Shown piece after piece: positions 16,199 to 24,070 of a stretch of 38,423 nucleotides of DNA. Source of the stretch: a virus. The notes under the pieces were generated by a model that made no database searches, was not told where the DNA came from, and saw nothing but the letters and a program-made list of their open reading frames with translations. A program made the translations under genes and the position numbers. Within the stretch, counting starts at the first letter, position 1, and every line of letters starts with the position of its first letter. The stretch spans positions 1 through 38,423 of the IMG/VR virus record IMGVR_UViG_3300027896_000107, one strand, 5' to 3'.

Positions 16199-16726
16199 AT
16201 GAAGAAGCCTCCGCATCCTAACGGTCTCAAGAACCTGATGCCCCCGTGGCCCAAGGGAAAGAGCGGAAACCCGGCGGGCCGACTTCCAGGGAGAAGCATC
16301 ACCGAGCGGTACATTCATTTTCTTGAGCAGCACGCCAGCGAAGCGATCCGGGTCAAATTAAAACTTGCCCCTGGTGCTACGCTGGGCGACGTCGGCGCGC
16401 TTATGCAGGTGCGGAAGTTCATGGCCGGAAGGACCGATGCAGCCAAGGAAATTGCGGACCGGGTGCAGGGGCGCGCCATGCAGCAGATTGAATTGACGGG
16501 AGAACAAGGCGGTCCCATTGACCTCACGATCAGCCCCGATGAAAGTCTCGAAAACCTCATTCGAGCTACCGAGCTTGTCAGAATTAGCGCACGCGAGCAC
16601 GCACGCAAGGCGCGAATATGCCCGCGCCCTCGAAAGGTACACCGCCGCAAACGAGCGAAGTCTCATGGAGCAAAACTTCGCCCTGTTCGTCAAAGGCGCG
16701 TGGCCCCTGCTGTGGCCGCAGGATAA
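16199..16726 (+). CDS. terS: Terminase small subunit, DUF5681-like
   Basis: The N-terminus has PPWPKGKSGNPAGRLPGRS, the DUF5681 signature found in small terminase-like phage proteins next to the large subunit. The middle is helical (FLEQHASEAIRVKL, KEIADRVQGRAMQQIEL). Small subunits bind the packaging site on the genome. The last 60 residues are Arg-rich, and 188 bases overlap the large subunit gene in another frame, so the true end of the functional domain is uncertain. The ATG has no binding site, and a leaderless start is likely. Confidence 0.65.
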   Translation: MKKPPHPNGLKNLMPPWPKGKSGNPAGRLPGRSITERYIHFLEQHASEAIRVKLKLAPGATLGDVGALMQVRKFMAGRTDAAKEIADRVQGRAMQQIELTGEQGGPIDLTISPDESLENLIRATELVRISAREHARKARICPRPRKVHRRKRAKSHGAKLRPVRQRRVAPAVAAG

Positions 16727-18131
16727 GCTCGAATGGCTTCCGTATCTCGACTGCATCTGTGAATGGCTCACGGCGCTCAGAGAAGGCTCTGTCAAGCGCC
16801 TCATCATCAATCAGCCCCCTCAAACCCTGAAATCAACGCTGGCCTCAATTCTTTTTCCGTGTTGGCTTTGGACTACGGAACCTCACCGCCGCATCATCTG
16901 CTCGACTTATGGATTTCAAGCCCTCTCTGTTCCGCAGTCTGTGAAGCGCCGCCGAATTATCCTTTCATCCTGGTATCAATCGCGCTGGCCCACGCGGATG
17001 CTCATGGACGCAAATGAGCGCTGGCGCTATTACAACGAGGACGGCGGTCACATGGTAGCGACAGCAACCGATTCCGGCATCACGGGAACGGGCGCGGACT
17101 ACATCATCATCGACGATCCGCACAACGTGAAGGAAGCCGTGTCGGATGTGGAGCGCGAGGCGGGCGTCACGTTCATCCGCGAAACGCTCATGACGCGGTT
17201 CAGCGATTCCCCGGAAGGACGGGCGGTTCTCGTCATGCACCGGCTGCATGAATCCGATGCCACGGGGCAGCTCTTCGGACTCGGATGGAAACGGATTGCA
17301 ATCGCAGCGCGAGCCGAAGAGACTGAAGACTTGAGAGTTGAACTCCCATCGGGTTTCACGTGGAACCGACCTAAGGGAGACTTGATCGAGCCGCGCCGCC
17401 TAAGCGAGGAAATTCTGGTCGCCAAGCAAACGCTCGAACTTGGGAGTCGCGCTTACTCCGCACAGTATCAGCAGCGACCCGCGCCCACGGGCGGAATTAT
17501 TTTCAAGCCGGAATGGTGGAGGCTTTATGGGGCTGGGTCTATTGGATTCGAGAGGACCGCAATCTCGGTGGACGCCGCATTCAAGGACACGAAAGAATCT
17601 CATCCCGTGGCAATCCAGGCGTGGGGACTCGTAGGACCGCGCAGTTATTTAATCGAAAAGGACACGGACCGGCGCGGATTCGCGGGAACAAAACACGCTA
17701 TCCGGGCCATGGAGGCGCGCTATCCCGGATCTGTTCTGCTCATCGAGGACAAGGCCAACGGACCAGCGATCATCGAAGGATTGCGACAAGAATTCTCAGT
17801 CATTGCGGTAGATCCCAAGGGGGGAAAGGTTCCACGCGCTGAAGCGTGTTCGCCCGACGTTGAAGCGGGAAACGTCTATCTCCCAGCCACAAAGCACCCC
17901 GAGACCGGAGAGCTCATTGCCCTGCCGTGGGTATCGGCCTTAATAACTTTGCTTGCAAAATTTCCAGCAGTGAAGGAAGATGACGACATCGACGCCCTTA
18001 CCCAACTCCTCAACTGGCGACGCCAGCGTGCCTGGGGAATCCTAGAAGTGATGAAAAAAGAAGCCTCGCAAGTCAAACCCAAAACCGAAGTGCCTGACAA
18101 TCCTATGGACTGGAGCAACGATAATGGCTAA
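16539..18131 (+). CDS. terL: Terminase large subunit
   Basis: A 530-residue packaging motor. A variant Walker A is at residues 89-101 (INQPPQTLKSTLAS), Walker B at 188-194 (YIIIDDP), and a motor segment VLVMHRLHESD follows. The C-terminal nuclease has acidic residues at Asp345 (ISVDAAFKD), Glu403-Asp404 (LLIEDKANG) and Asp481-Asp484 (DDDIDALTQLL). It cuts concatemeric DNA and pumps it into the head. ATG 16539 is chosen; a TTG at 16518 and ATG at 16665 are in frame. The start lies within the small subunit gene. Confidence 0.9.
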   Translation: MKVSKTSFELPSLSELAHASTHARREYARALERYTAANERSLMEQNFALFVKGAWPLLWPQDKLEWLPYLDCICEWLTALREGSVKRLIINQPPQTLKSTLASILFPCWLWTTEPHRRIICSTYGFQALSVPQSVKRRRIILSSWYQSRWPTRMLMDANERWRYYNEDGGHMVATATDSGITGTGADYIIIDDPHNVKEAVSDVEREAGVTFIRETLMTRFSDSPEGRAVLVMHRLHESDATGQLFGLGWKRIAIAARAEETEDLRVELPSGFTWNRPKGDLIEPRRLSEEILVAKQTLELGSRAYSAQYQQRPAPTGGIIFKPEWWRLYGAGSIGFERTAISVDAAFKDTKESHPVAIQAWGLVGPRSYLIEKDTDRRGFAGTKHAIRAMEARYPGSVLLIEDKANGPAIIEGLRQEFSVIAVDPKGGKVPRAEACSPDVEAGNVYLPATKHPETGELIALPWVSALITLLAKFPAVKEDDDIDALTQLLNWRRQRAWGILEVMKKEASQVKPKTEVPDNPMDWSNDNG

Positions 18132-18450
18132 AGATGACGATCTTGGTCGCGCTGCCGTGAAAGCGAATCCTCCCGATCCTATACCGCCGCCCTCTGCACG
18201 CTGTCCCTATTGTGGAATCTCGCCAGCACCGATCTCGGCAGCGATGATCATGTTTCCAACGGCAGCAGGAAATCTCACGGCGGTTATATTTCAGTGTGGA
18301 AACGAGAACTGCCGACGCATTTTCTCGATTGCCCCGACCGGCATGATGCCCGGATCTGTGCAGCCGAGTATTGTTCCAGCGGCCACCGTTCCACCAAATC
18401 TCAAGAGCCTTGCGGATAAAATCAAAGCGGGCAACCTGCGAAAAAACTGA
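18124..18450 (+). CDS. Zinc-ribbon protein of the packaging block (108 aa)
   Basis: The protein has CPYCG (residues 27-31) and CGNENC (about 59-64), spaced for a zinc ribbon, flanked by Pro-rich and low-complexity parts. It overlaps the end of the large terminase gene by eight bases. Its conserved place between terminase and portal suggests a packaging or head role, but none can be shown. Confidence 0.55.
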   Translation: MAKDDDLGRAAVKANPPDPIPPPSARCPYCGISPAPISAAMIMFPTAAGNLTAVIFQCGNENCRRIFSIAPTGMMPGSVQPSIVPAATVPPNLKSLADKIKAGNLRKN

Positions 18451-18482
18451 GAGGCTTTGAAAAAATCAGAAAGGAAGGCGCC

Positions 18483-18641
18483 GTGAGAATTGATGAATTC
18501 ATTGCCGGTGAAGGTGATTACTGTTTTGACACTGAACAGGGAATTGGCGGCTGGATAGTGACCGGGGCTCTAACGTTGATCTCATCGCTAATTGTCTTTG
18601 TCGTCGCTCTGGTTATTATGAAATTATGGGGGCTCGTTTGA
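18483..18641 (+). CDS. Small single-span membrane protein (GTG start)
   Basis: A frame from GTG 18483 to TGA 18639-18641 gives 52 residues with an acidic start (RIDEFIAGEGDYCF) and one hydrophobic helix (TGALTLISSLIVFVVALVIM). AAGGAAGG lies before the GTG at good spacing. Function unknown. Confidence 0.45.
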   Translation: MRIDEFIAGEGDYCFDTEQGIGGWIVTGALTLISSLIVFVVALVIMKLWGLV

Positions 18642-18649
18642 ATCAACCC

Positions 18650-18727
18650 GAGACGTGGCCCTCTCCGCTGCAGCCTGTAGCGCCAACGGGAACGGCCCCG
18701 CGCCTTTGGAATTATCCCTTGAGTGCT
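18650..18727 (+). pseudogene. Remnant resembling the portal N-terminus
   Basis: The frame reads TWPSPLQPVAPTGTAPRLWN then YPLSA, closely matching residues 32-60 of the portal (LWFSPLQPIAPVAPTGTAVR, then VWDYPLGA). The order and nearly all key residues agree, apart from three extra residues in the portal. It ends soon after, and a new gene starts at 18767. It looks like a 5-prime piece of an older or duplicated portal gene separated from the present one by 18767-19476. Confidence 0.55.
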
Positions 18728-18766
18728 TTACCTTACCGAAACTACACAAAAAGGAGAAACACACAA

Positions 18767-19033
18767 ATGAATGAACATATGAAGCTGCTCGGATTCAAGG
18801 TGCGCGATGTCGTGACGGGATTCACGGGCGTTGTTTCCTCAATATCGTTCGATCTCTATGGCTGCGTTCAGGCAGTCGTTTCTCCGGCAATCAACGAAAA
18901 AGGAGAGATCAAAGAAGGACGATGGTTCAATACGAAGAGATTGGAGATCACTGAGGGAACTCCCGTGCTGGTAGCTCCGACTTTCGAGACGATTCCGGGT
19001 GGAGATGTGCTCCCCTCACAGGATCGCTATTAG
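18767..19033 (+). CDS. Small beta-rich phage protein (88 aa)
   Basis: ATG 18767 follows AAAGGAGA, so this start is preferred to a longer frame from 18626. The pattern LLGFKVRDVVTGFTGVVSS, DLYGCVQAVVSP, and EGRWFNTKRLEI matches a widespread family of short phage proteins with an SH3- or KOW-like look. Its function is unknown to me. It is the first gene of a short cargo-like stretch between the portal remnant and the portal. Confidence 0.6.
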   Translation: MNEHMKLLGFKVRDVVTGFTGVVSSISFDLYGCVQAVVSPAINEKGEIKEGRWFNTKRLEITEGTPVLVAPTFETIPGGDVLPSQDRY

Positions 19034-19040
19034 ATAGCGA
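19024..19040. other. Short perfect inverted repeat
   Basis: TCGCTAT and ATAGCGA flank a three-base centre TAG that also forms part of the stop codon of the preceding gene. The spacing suggests an operator or a small hairpin at the gene end. No T-run follows. Confidence 0.35.
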
Positions 19041-19049
19041 GAAATTTCA

Positions 19050-19340
19050 ATGCGCTGGGAATATTTTAGAGAGAAGTGTCGGCAGTGGCTAGCGCGATGG
19101 ATTGTGTCTCGTACTGAGATTCCTCTCCATGCGAAGTGCCCAGCGTGCGGACATCGGCAGGGAAAAGAAGTTCGATACGTATACCAACTATCAATGCTGG
19201 CGCGGGTGTGTGGGTTTTGTGGCGCAGTGTTTCTCGAAACGCCTTTAGTCGCATCAGAGTATTGGGATCCTCGGCGGATCTTAGGATCAGGCGATGAAGA
19301 CGTTCAGGCTCAACCTTCACGGCCTTCGCCAAGAACCTGA
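19050..19340 (+). CDS. Zinc-ribbon protein, likely real only in its first two thirds
   Basis: Residues 1-68 look like a genuine small protein: a basic helix, CPACGH (about 30-35), and CGFCGAVFLE (about 54-63). The last 28 residues are low-complexity and overlap the antisense gene. The start has only a weak GCGAGA site. The frame runs opposite to the leftward gene and overlaps it for most of its length, so the annotated end is uncertain. Confidence 0.45.
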   Translation: MRWEYFREKCRQWLARWIVSRTEIPLHAKCPACGHRQGKEVRYVYQLSMLARVCGFCGAVFLETPLVASEYWDPRRILGSGDEDVQAQPSRPSPRT

Positions 19341-19476
19341 AATCTTCGGACTCGCAATCGTCCACGTATTTGAGGGCGGCGCGCTTTCGGGGACCACCGG
19401 CACAGATGTCTTCGATAAGTCGGGCCACCATTGAGATCCAGAACTGAAGAGCAACCCAGCGTGAATCGTCCTCCAT
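19066..19476 (-). CDS. Only leftward gene; small phage-type protein
   Basis: Starting ATG at 19476, the first 70 residues (MEDDSRWVALQFW, AALKYVDDCESEDFRFLAKA, EPERLHRLIL) resemble short phage proteins with a 'DFR.v..lAGldp..v' motif, possibly DNA-binding. A GTG at 19491 would add five residues. Beyond about 19266 it overlaps the rightward zinc-ribbon gene and looks non-native. A TATAAG sequence lies upstream on this strand. Orientation against all neighbours suggests separate control or recent gain. Confidence 0.45.
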   Translation of the reverse strand: MEDDSRWVALQFWISMVARLIEDICAGGPRKRAALKYVDDCESEDFRFLAKAVKVEPERLHRLILRSAEDPNTLMRLKAFRETLRHKTHTPAPALIVGIRIELLFPADVRTLGTSHGEESQYETQSIALATADTSL

Positions 19477-19486
19477 GCCCTCATGA

Positions 19487-19492
19487 TACACT
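19487..19492 (+). promoter_or_regulatory. -10-like box with leaderless spacing before the portal gene
   Basis: TACACT in GATACACTAAAC ends eight bases before the portal ATG at 19501, with no ribosome binding site in between. It overlaps the 5-prime end of the leftward gene and so could couple the two. No -35 hexamer is convincing. Confidence 0.35.
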
Positions 19493-19500
19493 AAACTTAT

Positions 19501-21798
19501 ATGCCGCCAAGAGATTTTTCAGCAGGCAAATTTCGCATCTCGGCCATGGACGTTCTGGTCCCGAACGCTCAGAACATCCGTGGCGTTGGGCCTGACCTTT
19601 GGTTCTCGCCGCTCCAGCCCATCGCTCCTGTTGCCCCAACTGGGACAGCCGTCCGCGTGTGGGATTATCCGCTGGGAGCGAACATCGAGTGGACGCCGCG
19701 CTCTGAGGTCGGGGCCTTCGATTTCAACGTCCTGCGAGCGATGGCCGACTCGTGTTATCTGTTCCGTGTCGTGCTCCAGGCCCTCAAGGACAAACTTTCA
19801 GCAGTTCCCTGGGAGATCCGTCCCAAGCCGGAATTCGGAGAGACGCGGAGCTCCCTGTCGGCCCGCCGGGCCAAGGATCCGCGCATCAAAAAGCTAACCG
19901 AGTTTTTCAATTATCCCGACGGATTTCACAGTTGGGCAGAGTGGATCCGCATCTGGCTCGAAGAGCTGATGGTACTGGACGCAGCCCCGATTCTTCTGCA
20001 ACGTGAAAAGGTGGGCGGAGAAGTAGGCGGCCTGATCTGCCTGGCGGGCCACACGATCAATCGGCTCTTGGATTCTCAGGGCATGACGCCGAAGCCGCCC
20101 GACGTTGCCTATCAGCAAGTTCTGTACGGTCTGCCCGCCGTAAACATGACGACCGACGATCTCACTTACGTCATGCGGAACGAGCGCGCATGGCGTCGCT
20201 ACGGATTTTCTCCCGTCGAGCACATCGTCGTGGCTCTCGCCATCGCAATCAAGCGGCAGGACTTTCAACTGAAATACTACACGTCGGGAACAGTTCCCGA
20301 GGCCCTCGTGTTCCTGCCTTCGGATCTCACAACGCAAAAAGTGGAGGAAGTTCAAAATTGGTTTGACGCCAACATGTCCGGGAATTCCGCCCGCAGGCGT
20401 CGGCTCACATTTCTGCCTGGCATGTCCACAGCCGACAAAGACGCGAAGCCCAACATCGTCTTTCCAAAAGAGCCGCTGCTCAAAGATGAGATGGACGAAT
20501 GGCTGGCGCGCATCATCGCCTACGATCTTGGGATGACGCCGCAGCAACTGGTCCGCATGATGAACCGCGCCACAGCGCACGAATCCTCTGACGTTGCGGA
20601 AGAAGAGGGCATGGGGCCGATCATCACGACCGTCGATGAGACGATGACAAAAATTCTGAATCGTTATCTCGACGCTCCCGATCTCGAATTCGTTCACGCC
20701 GTAAAGCCCGAGCGTGACCCGCTCAAGCAGAGTCAAATTCTGGCGGCGTTTGTGAGTAACATGATCATGAAGCCGAACGAGGCCCGCGAGGAGCTGGGTC
20801 TCGACGCTGATCCGTCTCCGGAAGCCAACATGCTAGGAGTGAAAACTGGAACGGGGTTCGTTCCGATCGGAATCGAAGCGTCCCCAACCAACGGCAACGC
20901 TGACGCGGAGGACAAAGGCAAGGGATCGGACAATAATGGAAAGAATCCGCTAGCGGCGGCCAAGATTGAGAAGCTTTGGAAAGCGACGCGCTTCTCCAAT
21001 GCCGGAGCAGAACAGGCCCGGAGGCAACTGTCCGAAACGCTCCGCCGCGCCTTCAAAAAGCAGAACGCGACCGTTCAGAGGCTAGGCGCTGAACTCTTCC
21101 CCGAAAAGAAATCGGTCAAGAAGGCGGACCAATCTGCCGCCTCTATTTCAAAGCAGATTTACGACGCTGCCGAAGCGCAAACGCAAGAACTGATCGACGA
21201 GTTGGCAGCGATCCTCGAAGGCGCTGCCGTCCAGGGCGTCGTTCACGGCGTCACGAAGATCGGAGCAATCGACCAGGCGTTGATCCAAAAAGGCAATGCC
21301 CAGGCGAACGCTTACGCCAGGATGCGCGCCGCTGAACTTGTCGGCATGCGTCTCAAGGCGGACGGCACGATCGTTCAGAACCCGAGCGCGAAATATCGCA
21401 TCACCAAAGAGCTCCGGGACAAGATCCGGGCTGCGGTCGCAAAAGCCCTCGAGTCCGAGACTCCGCTTGAGACCTTGCGCGATACGATCAATGCCTCCGG
21501 GATATTCTCTGTCGCCAGGGCCGACATGATCGCCCGGACGGAAGTGCAGATGGCACAGATACGCGGATCAATGGCCGTCTGGAAAGAATCGGGCGTCGTC
21601 GAAAAGCTCGAATGGACAGTGGGGCTCGATCCCTGCGATGAATGCGAGGGCAATGATGGTGAACAGGTCTCCTTCGGTGAGGCTTTCCCGTCGGGCGATG
21701 ACTCGCCGCCGGCGCATCCGCAGTGCATGTGCGACGTTGCTCCGATTATCAGTGAAGACATCTCTGCCGCCGCGGCCGCAGCAGAGGAAGAAACGTAA
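19501..21798 (+). CDS. Portal protein fused to a MuF-type C-terminal domain
   Basis: A 765-residue protein. Residues about 60-440 form the portal (FDFNVLRAMADSCYLFRVVL, VPWEIRPKP, LEELMVLDAAPILL, VRMMNRATAHESSDVAEEEG). Residues about 590-760 hold a Mu gpF-like minor head domain: ARADMIARTEVQMAQIRGSM, LEWTVGLDPCDECEGNDG and PPAHPQCMCDVAPI, with cysteines and His suited to metal binding. In most phages these are two genes. The portal makes the DNA channel, and MuF-type domains sit inside the head. No Shine-Dalgarno is seen before ATG 19501. Confidence 0.8.
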   Translation: MPPRDFSAGKFRISAMDVLVPNAQNIRGVGPDLWFSPLQPIAPVAPTGTAVRVWDYPLGANIEWTPRSEVGAFDFNVLRAMADSCYLFRVVLQALKDKLSAVPWEIRPKPEFGETRSSLSARRAKDPRIKKLTEFFNYPDGFHSWAEWIRIWLEELMVLDAAPILLQREKVGGEVGGLICLAGHTINRLLDSQGMTPKPPDVAYQQVLYGLPAVNMTTDDLTYVMRNERAWRRYGFSPVEHIVVALAIAIKRQDFQLKYYTSGTVPEALVFLPSDLTTQKVEEVQNWFDANMSGNSARRRRLTFLPGMSTADKDAKPNIVFPKEPLLKDEMDEWLARIIAYDLGMTPQQLVRMMNRATAHESSDVAEEEGMGPIITTVDETMTKILNRYLDAPDLEFVHAVKPERDPLKQSQILAAFVSNMIMKPNEAREELGLDADPSPEANMLGVKTGTGFVPIGIEASPTNGNADAEDKGKGSDNNGKNPLAAAKIEKLWKATRFSNAGAEQARRQLSETLRRAFKKQNATVQRLGAELFPEKKSVKKADQSAASISKQIYDAAEAQTQELIDELAAILEGAAVQGVVHGVTKIGAIDQALIQKGNAQANAYARMRAAELVGMRLKADGTIVQNPSAKYRITKELRDKIRAAVAKALESETPLETLRDTINASGIFSVARADMIARTEVQMAQIRGSMAVWKESGVVEKLEWTVGLDPCDECEGNDGEQVSFGEAFPSGDDSPPAHPQCMCDVAPIISEDISAAAAAAEEET

Positions 21799-21821
21799 AC
21801 CAGGCTGTCAAGGGTGAAAAC

Positions 21822-22184
21822 ATGACAACCAAGAAAGCAGTAGTTGTTACGAAGGTGAGCCACCACAAGAAGCTGAGCGTCAAGCCGGCTCCGCCAGTGA
21901 AGCCCGCTCCAACGAACGAGCCACCGACGCCGTTCCAGCAGAAGACGCAGGTCGATACTCAGCTTCACGGCCTGGAAAAAAGACTTGAAACGATCGGCCA
22001 CGAGATTGAAGCGCTGCACTCCCGCATCTCCGGGATCCTGCTTCCGCCTGTGCCGAAGCCCGGAGCCCCGGAAAAGGCACCCGTGTCCACCGTGGGACTG
22101 GCGAAGCGGTTGGAGCAAATCGGGCTGAGGCTCGATTCGATTTCCAGCTATCTCGTGGAGTTAAGATTCCGCGTGGATCTCTGA
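21822..22184 (+). CDS. Hypothetical coiled-coil protein with Pro-rich N-terminus
   Basis: A 120-residue protein with a basic, Pro/Ala-rich start (VKPAPPVKPAPTNEPP) and two similar helices, LEKRLETIGHEIEALHSRIS and LAKRLEQIGLRLDSISSYLV, separated by a Pro-rich link. The repeated helix suggests an internal duplication and oligomerisation. AAGGGTG precedes the ATG. Its position between portal and protease suggests a head-assembly accessory. Confidence 0.55.
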   Translation: MTTKKAVVVTKVSHHKKLSVKPAPPVKPAPTNEPPTPFQQKTQVDTQLHGLEKRLETIGHEIEALHSRISGILLPPVPKPGAPEKAPVSTVGLAKRLEQIGLRLDSISSYLVELRFRVDL

Positions 22185-22213
22185 GCCTTTGAAATACAAC
22201 GGCAGGCCATCGA

Positions 22214-22238
22214 CGGGGCGGCGAAACAGTCCGCCCCG
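22214..22238 (+). other. Stable GC hairpin before the protease gene
   Basis: CGGGGCGG and CCGCCCCG pair over eight bases around a nine-base loop (GAAA-containing). There is no T-run, so it is not a typical intrinsic terminator. It directly precedes the TANNNT box at 22249. Confidence 0.4.
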
Positions 22239-22248
22239 AGCGCTGTGC

Positions 22249-22254
22249 TAAGAT
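22249..22254 (+). promoter_or_regulatory. -10-like box with leaderless spacing before the protease gene
   Basis: TAAGAT ends six bases before ATG 22261, and the six bases TAAGTT contain no ribosome binding site. Same arrangement as before the terminase small subunit and portal genes. Confidence 0.35.
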
Positions 22255-22260
22255 TAAGTT

Positions 22261-23940
22261 ATGAGCGGTCAGTTCAAACTCTTCATTCCCATCACGAAAG
22301 TCGACGAGGCGAAGCGGATGGTCTACGGCATCGCCGCCGTCGAAGAGCCTGATTCGTCCGGCGAGATCATGGATTATGAGAAGTCCAAGCCGGAATTTCA
22401 AGCCTGGTCCGATCGCGTCAAGAAAGCCTCGAACGGCAAGTCCCTCGGGAATGTCCGCGAAATGCACTCCCTCATCGCCGCCGGCAAGCTCACCGAGATC
22501 AATTACAACGATCCGGGGAAGCAGATCGAAGTGGCCGCCAAGATCCTCAATGAGGAGACTTGGAAAAAAATCGAAGAGGGCGTGCTAACCGGGTTCTCGA
22601 TGGGCGGAAGCTACGGCGATCGCTGGCAGGATGGGGAGCTCGTCCGATATGTCGCCCGGCCCTCCGAGCTTTCGGCGGTCGATTCGCCCTGCATCCCGAG
22701 CGCCACCTACACCATGGTCCGGGCCGATGGGACGCAGGAGCTCCGCAAATTCAAGGCAGCGGAGGATCATGACATGGAAGACCTGGAGCTGCTCGAAAAG
22801 GGCGAGAAGAAAACCAAGCGCGTTGGCGGCAAGGATCTCACGGCCTCTAATTTCGCTTATGTCGGGGATCCCGAGAAGACGGCGACCTGGAAGCTGCCGA
22901 TCCACGACGCCGCGCACGTCCGCAATGCTCTTGCCCGCTACGGCCAGACCGAGGGAATTCCTGAGAATGAGAAGGCCGCTGTCCGCAAAAAGATTGTCGC
23001 TGCCGCCAAGAAGTTCGATATCAAGGTGAGCGAGGAAGCCAAGAAACTATCAGCCGTCATCCGGCTCATGAAGAGCTACTGGAATATGTCCGAGCTTGCC
23101 AGGATGCTGGGCAACCTCGATTCGCTTCGCCAGATGGAGATCTGGGAACGCAATGCGGAGGGCGATGACTCCACCGTTCCCGAGCAGCTGGCGGAAGTCC
23201 AAAACGAGCTGGATGATATACTAAAGGAAATGGTGGATGAAGAAGGCGCCGAAAGAGAGGAAAAGATCATGACCGATGCGAATAAAGCAGTCGTCGATAT
23301 GCTTGAGAAGGCCGTCAAGGGCTTCGATCTCGAAAAGGCCAAGACCGTGCTGAGTCACCTGAAGAAAGCGCACGCCGCCGTCAAGGCCCATCATGACGGC
23401 ATGGTGAAGCTGCACAAGGCTCATCATGATGCCATGGTCGGCCACCTCCAGGAAGCCTGCAAGGCTGCGGGATTTTCCGGTGAAGAGGGGCTCGAAGGAT
23501 CGAGCGAGGTCATCACTGGCGCGGGAGATCCCAAGCCGATCAACATCGAAGGCGAAGGCACCAAAAACGAATTGACCCTCGCCCAGCAAAAAGCCGATCT
23601 CACGAAGATGGTCGGCGATGCGATCAAGGAAGCGTTTGGAGAGGCCCTCAAGGCCGTTGAGGCGACGGCCCCCGAACCGACGAATGGCGACCGTGGACCG
23701 AGCCTGGTGAAAGCGGGCGTTCCGCCCAGGCCGCATGTAGGGAACATCCCGAACGATCCGGCAGCGAACAAGCCACCGAACCGGACTGAAGCCGCCGCCG
23801 ATGGCGCCGCTCCGGTCAAGATCGATTATGCAAAACTGGCGGCAGGCGACAACAGCGAAATGCTCAAGGTGGTTCATGCTGGAATGATCAAGGCTACGGA
23901 ACCACCGCCGGGAACGATTTTGCCTGGTAGCTCCAGGTAA
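22261..23940 (+). CDS. XkdF-like head protease fused to scaffold-like region
   Basis: A 559-residue protein upstream of the capsid gene. Residues 1-165 fit the XkdF-type protease domain (VYGIAAVEEPDSSGEIMDYE, GFSMGGSYGDRW, LSAVDSPCIPSATYTMVRADG). Residues about 190-255 look like a DUF6582-type segment (GKDLTASNFAYVGD, WKLPIHDAAHVRNALARYGQ, KIVAAAKKFDI). Coiled-coil stretches and a Pro-rich acidic C-terminus (about 300-559) suit an internal scaffold that the protease domain may later remove. No Shine-Dalgarno is seen; a leaderless start is likely. Confidence 0.7.
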   Translation: MSGQFKLFIPITKVDEAKRMVYGIAAVEEPDSSGEIMDYEKSKPEFQAWSDRVKKASNGKSLGNVREMHSLIAAGKLTEINYNDPGKQIEVAAKILNEETWKKIEEGVLTGFSMGGSYGDRWQDGELVRYVARPSELSAVDSPCIPSATYTMVRADGTQELRKFKAAEDHDMEDLELLEKGEKKTKRVGGKDLTASNFAYVGDPEKTATWKLPIHDAAHVRNALARYGQTEGIPENEKAAVRKKIVAAAKKFDIKVSEEAKKLSAVIRLMKSYWNMSELARMLGNLDSLRQMEIWERNAEGDDSTVPEQLAEVQNELDDILKEMVDEEGAEREEKIMTDANKAVVDMLEKAVKGFDLEKAKTVLSHLKKAHAAVKAHHDGMVKLHKAHHDAMVGHLQEACKAAGFSGEEGLEGSSEVITGAGDPKPINIEGEGTKNELTLAQQKADLTKMVGDAIKEAFGEALKAVEATAPEPTNGDRGPSLVKAGVPPRPHVGNIPNDPAANKPPNRTEAAADGAAPVKIDYAKLAAGDNSEMLKVVHAGMIKATEPPPGTILPGSSR

Positions 23941-23954
23941 CAGGAGTCGAGAAG

Positions 23955-23960
23955 TAAAAT
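23955..23960 (+). promoter_or_regulatory. -10-like box in the capsid gene leader
   Basis: TAAAAT lies 15 bases after the protease stop. Transcription from here would give a capsid mRNA with a leader of about 105 bases that includes two hairpins. No clear -35 box is present. Confidence 0.3.
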
Positions 23961-23961
23961 T

Positions 23962-23994
23962 TTGATTGTCCGGTTAGCTACCGGCTGCAATCAA
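23962..23994 (+). other. Two-part hairpin upstream of the capsid gene
   Basis: TTGATTG pairs with CAATCAA outside, and CCGGT pairs with ACCGG inside, with loop TAGCT. The arms are perfect apart from an asymmetric internal bulge. It may protect or control the capsid mRNA. Confidence 0.45.
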
Positions 23995-24010
23995 CCCAAA
24001 GATTCAAAGG

Positions 24011-24049
24011 CCCTTCACCGTTAAACGGGCGGTGAGGGGTCTTTTTTTT
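24011..24049 (+). terminator. Intrinsic terminator just before the capsid gene
   Basis: CCCTTCACCG (24011-24020) pairs with CGGTGAGGGG (24030-24039) with one G-U pair around a nine-base loop, followed by TC and eight T residues. It is nine bases before the capsid AGGAGG site. It either ends the protease transcript or acts as an attenuator within the capsid leader. Confidence 0.75.
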
Positions 24050-24070
24050 GGGATCTCAGGAGGAAAGAAA

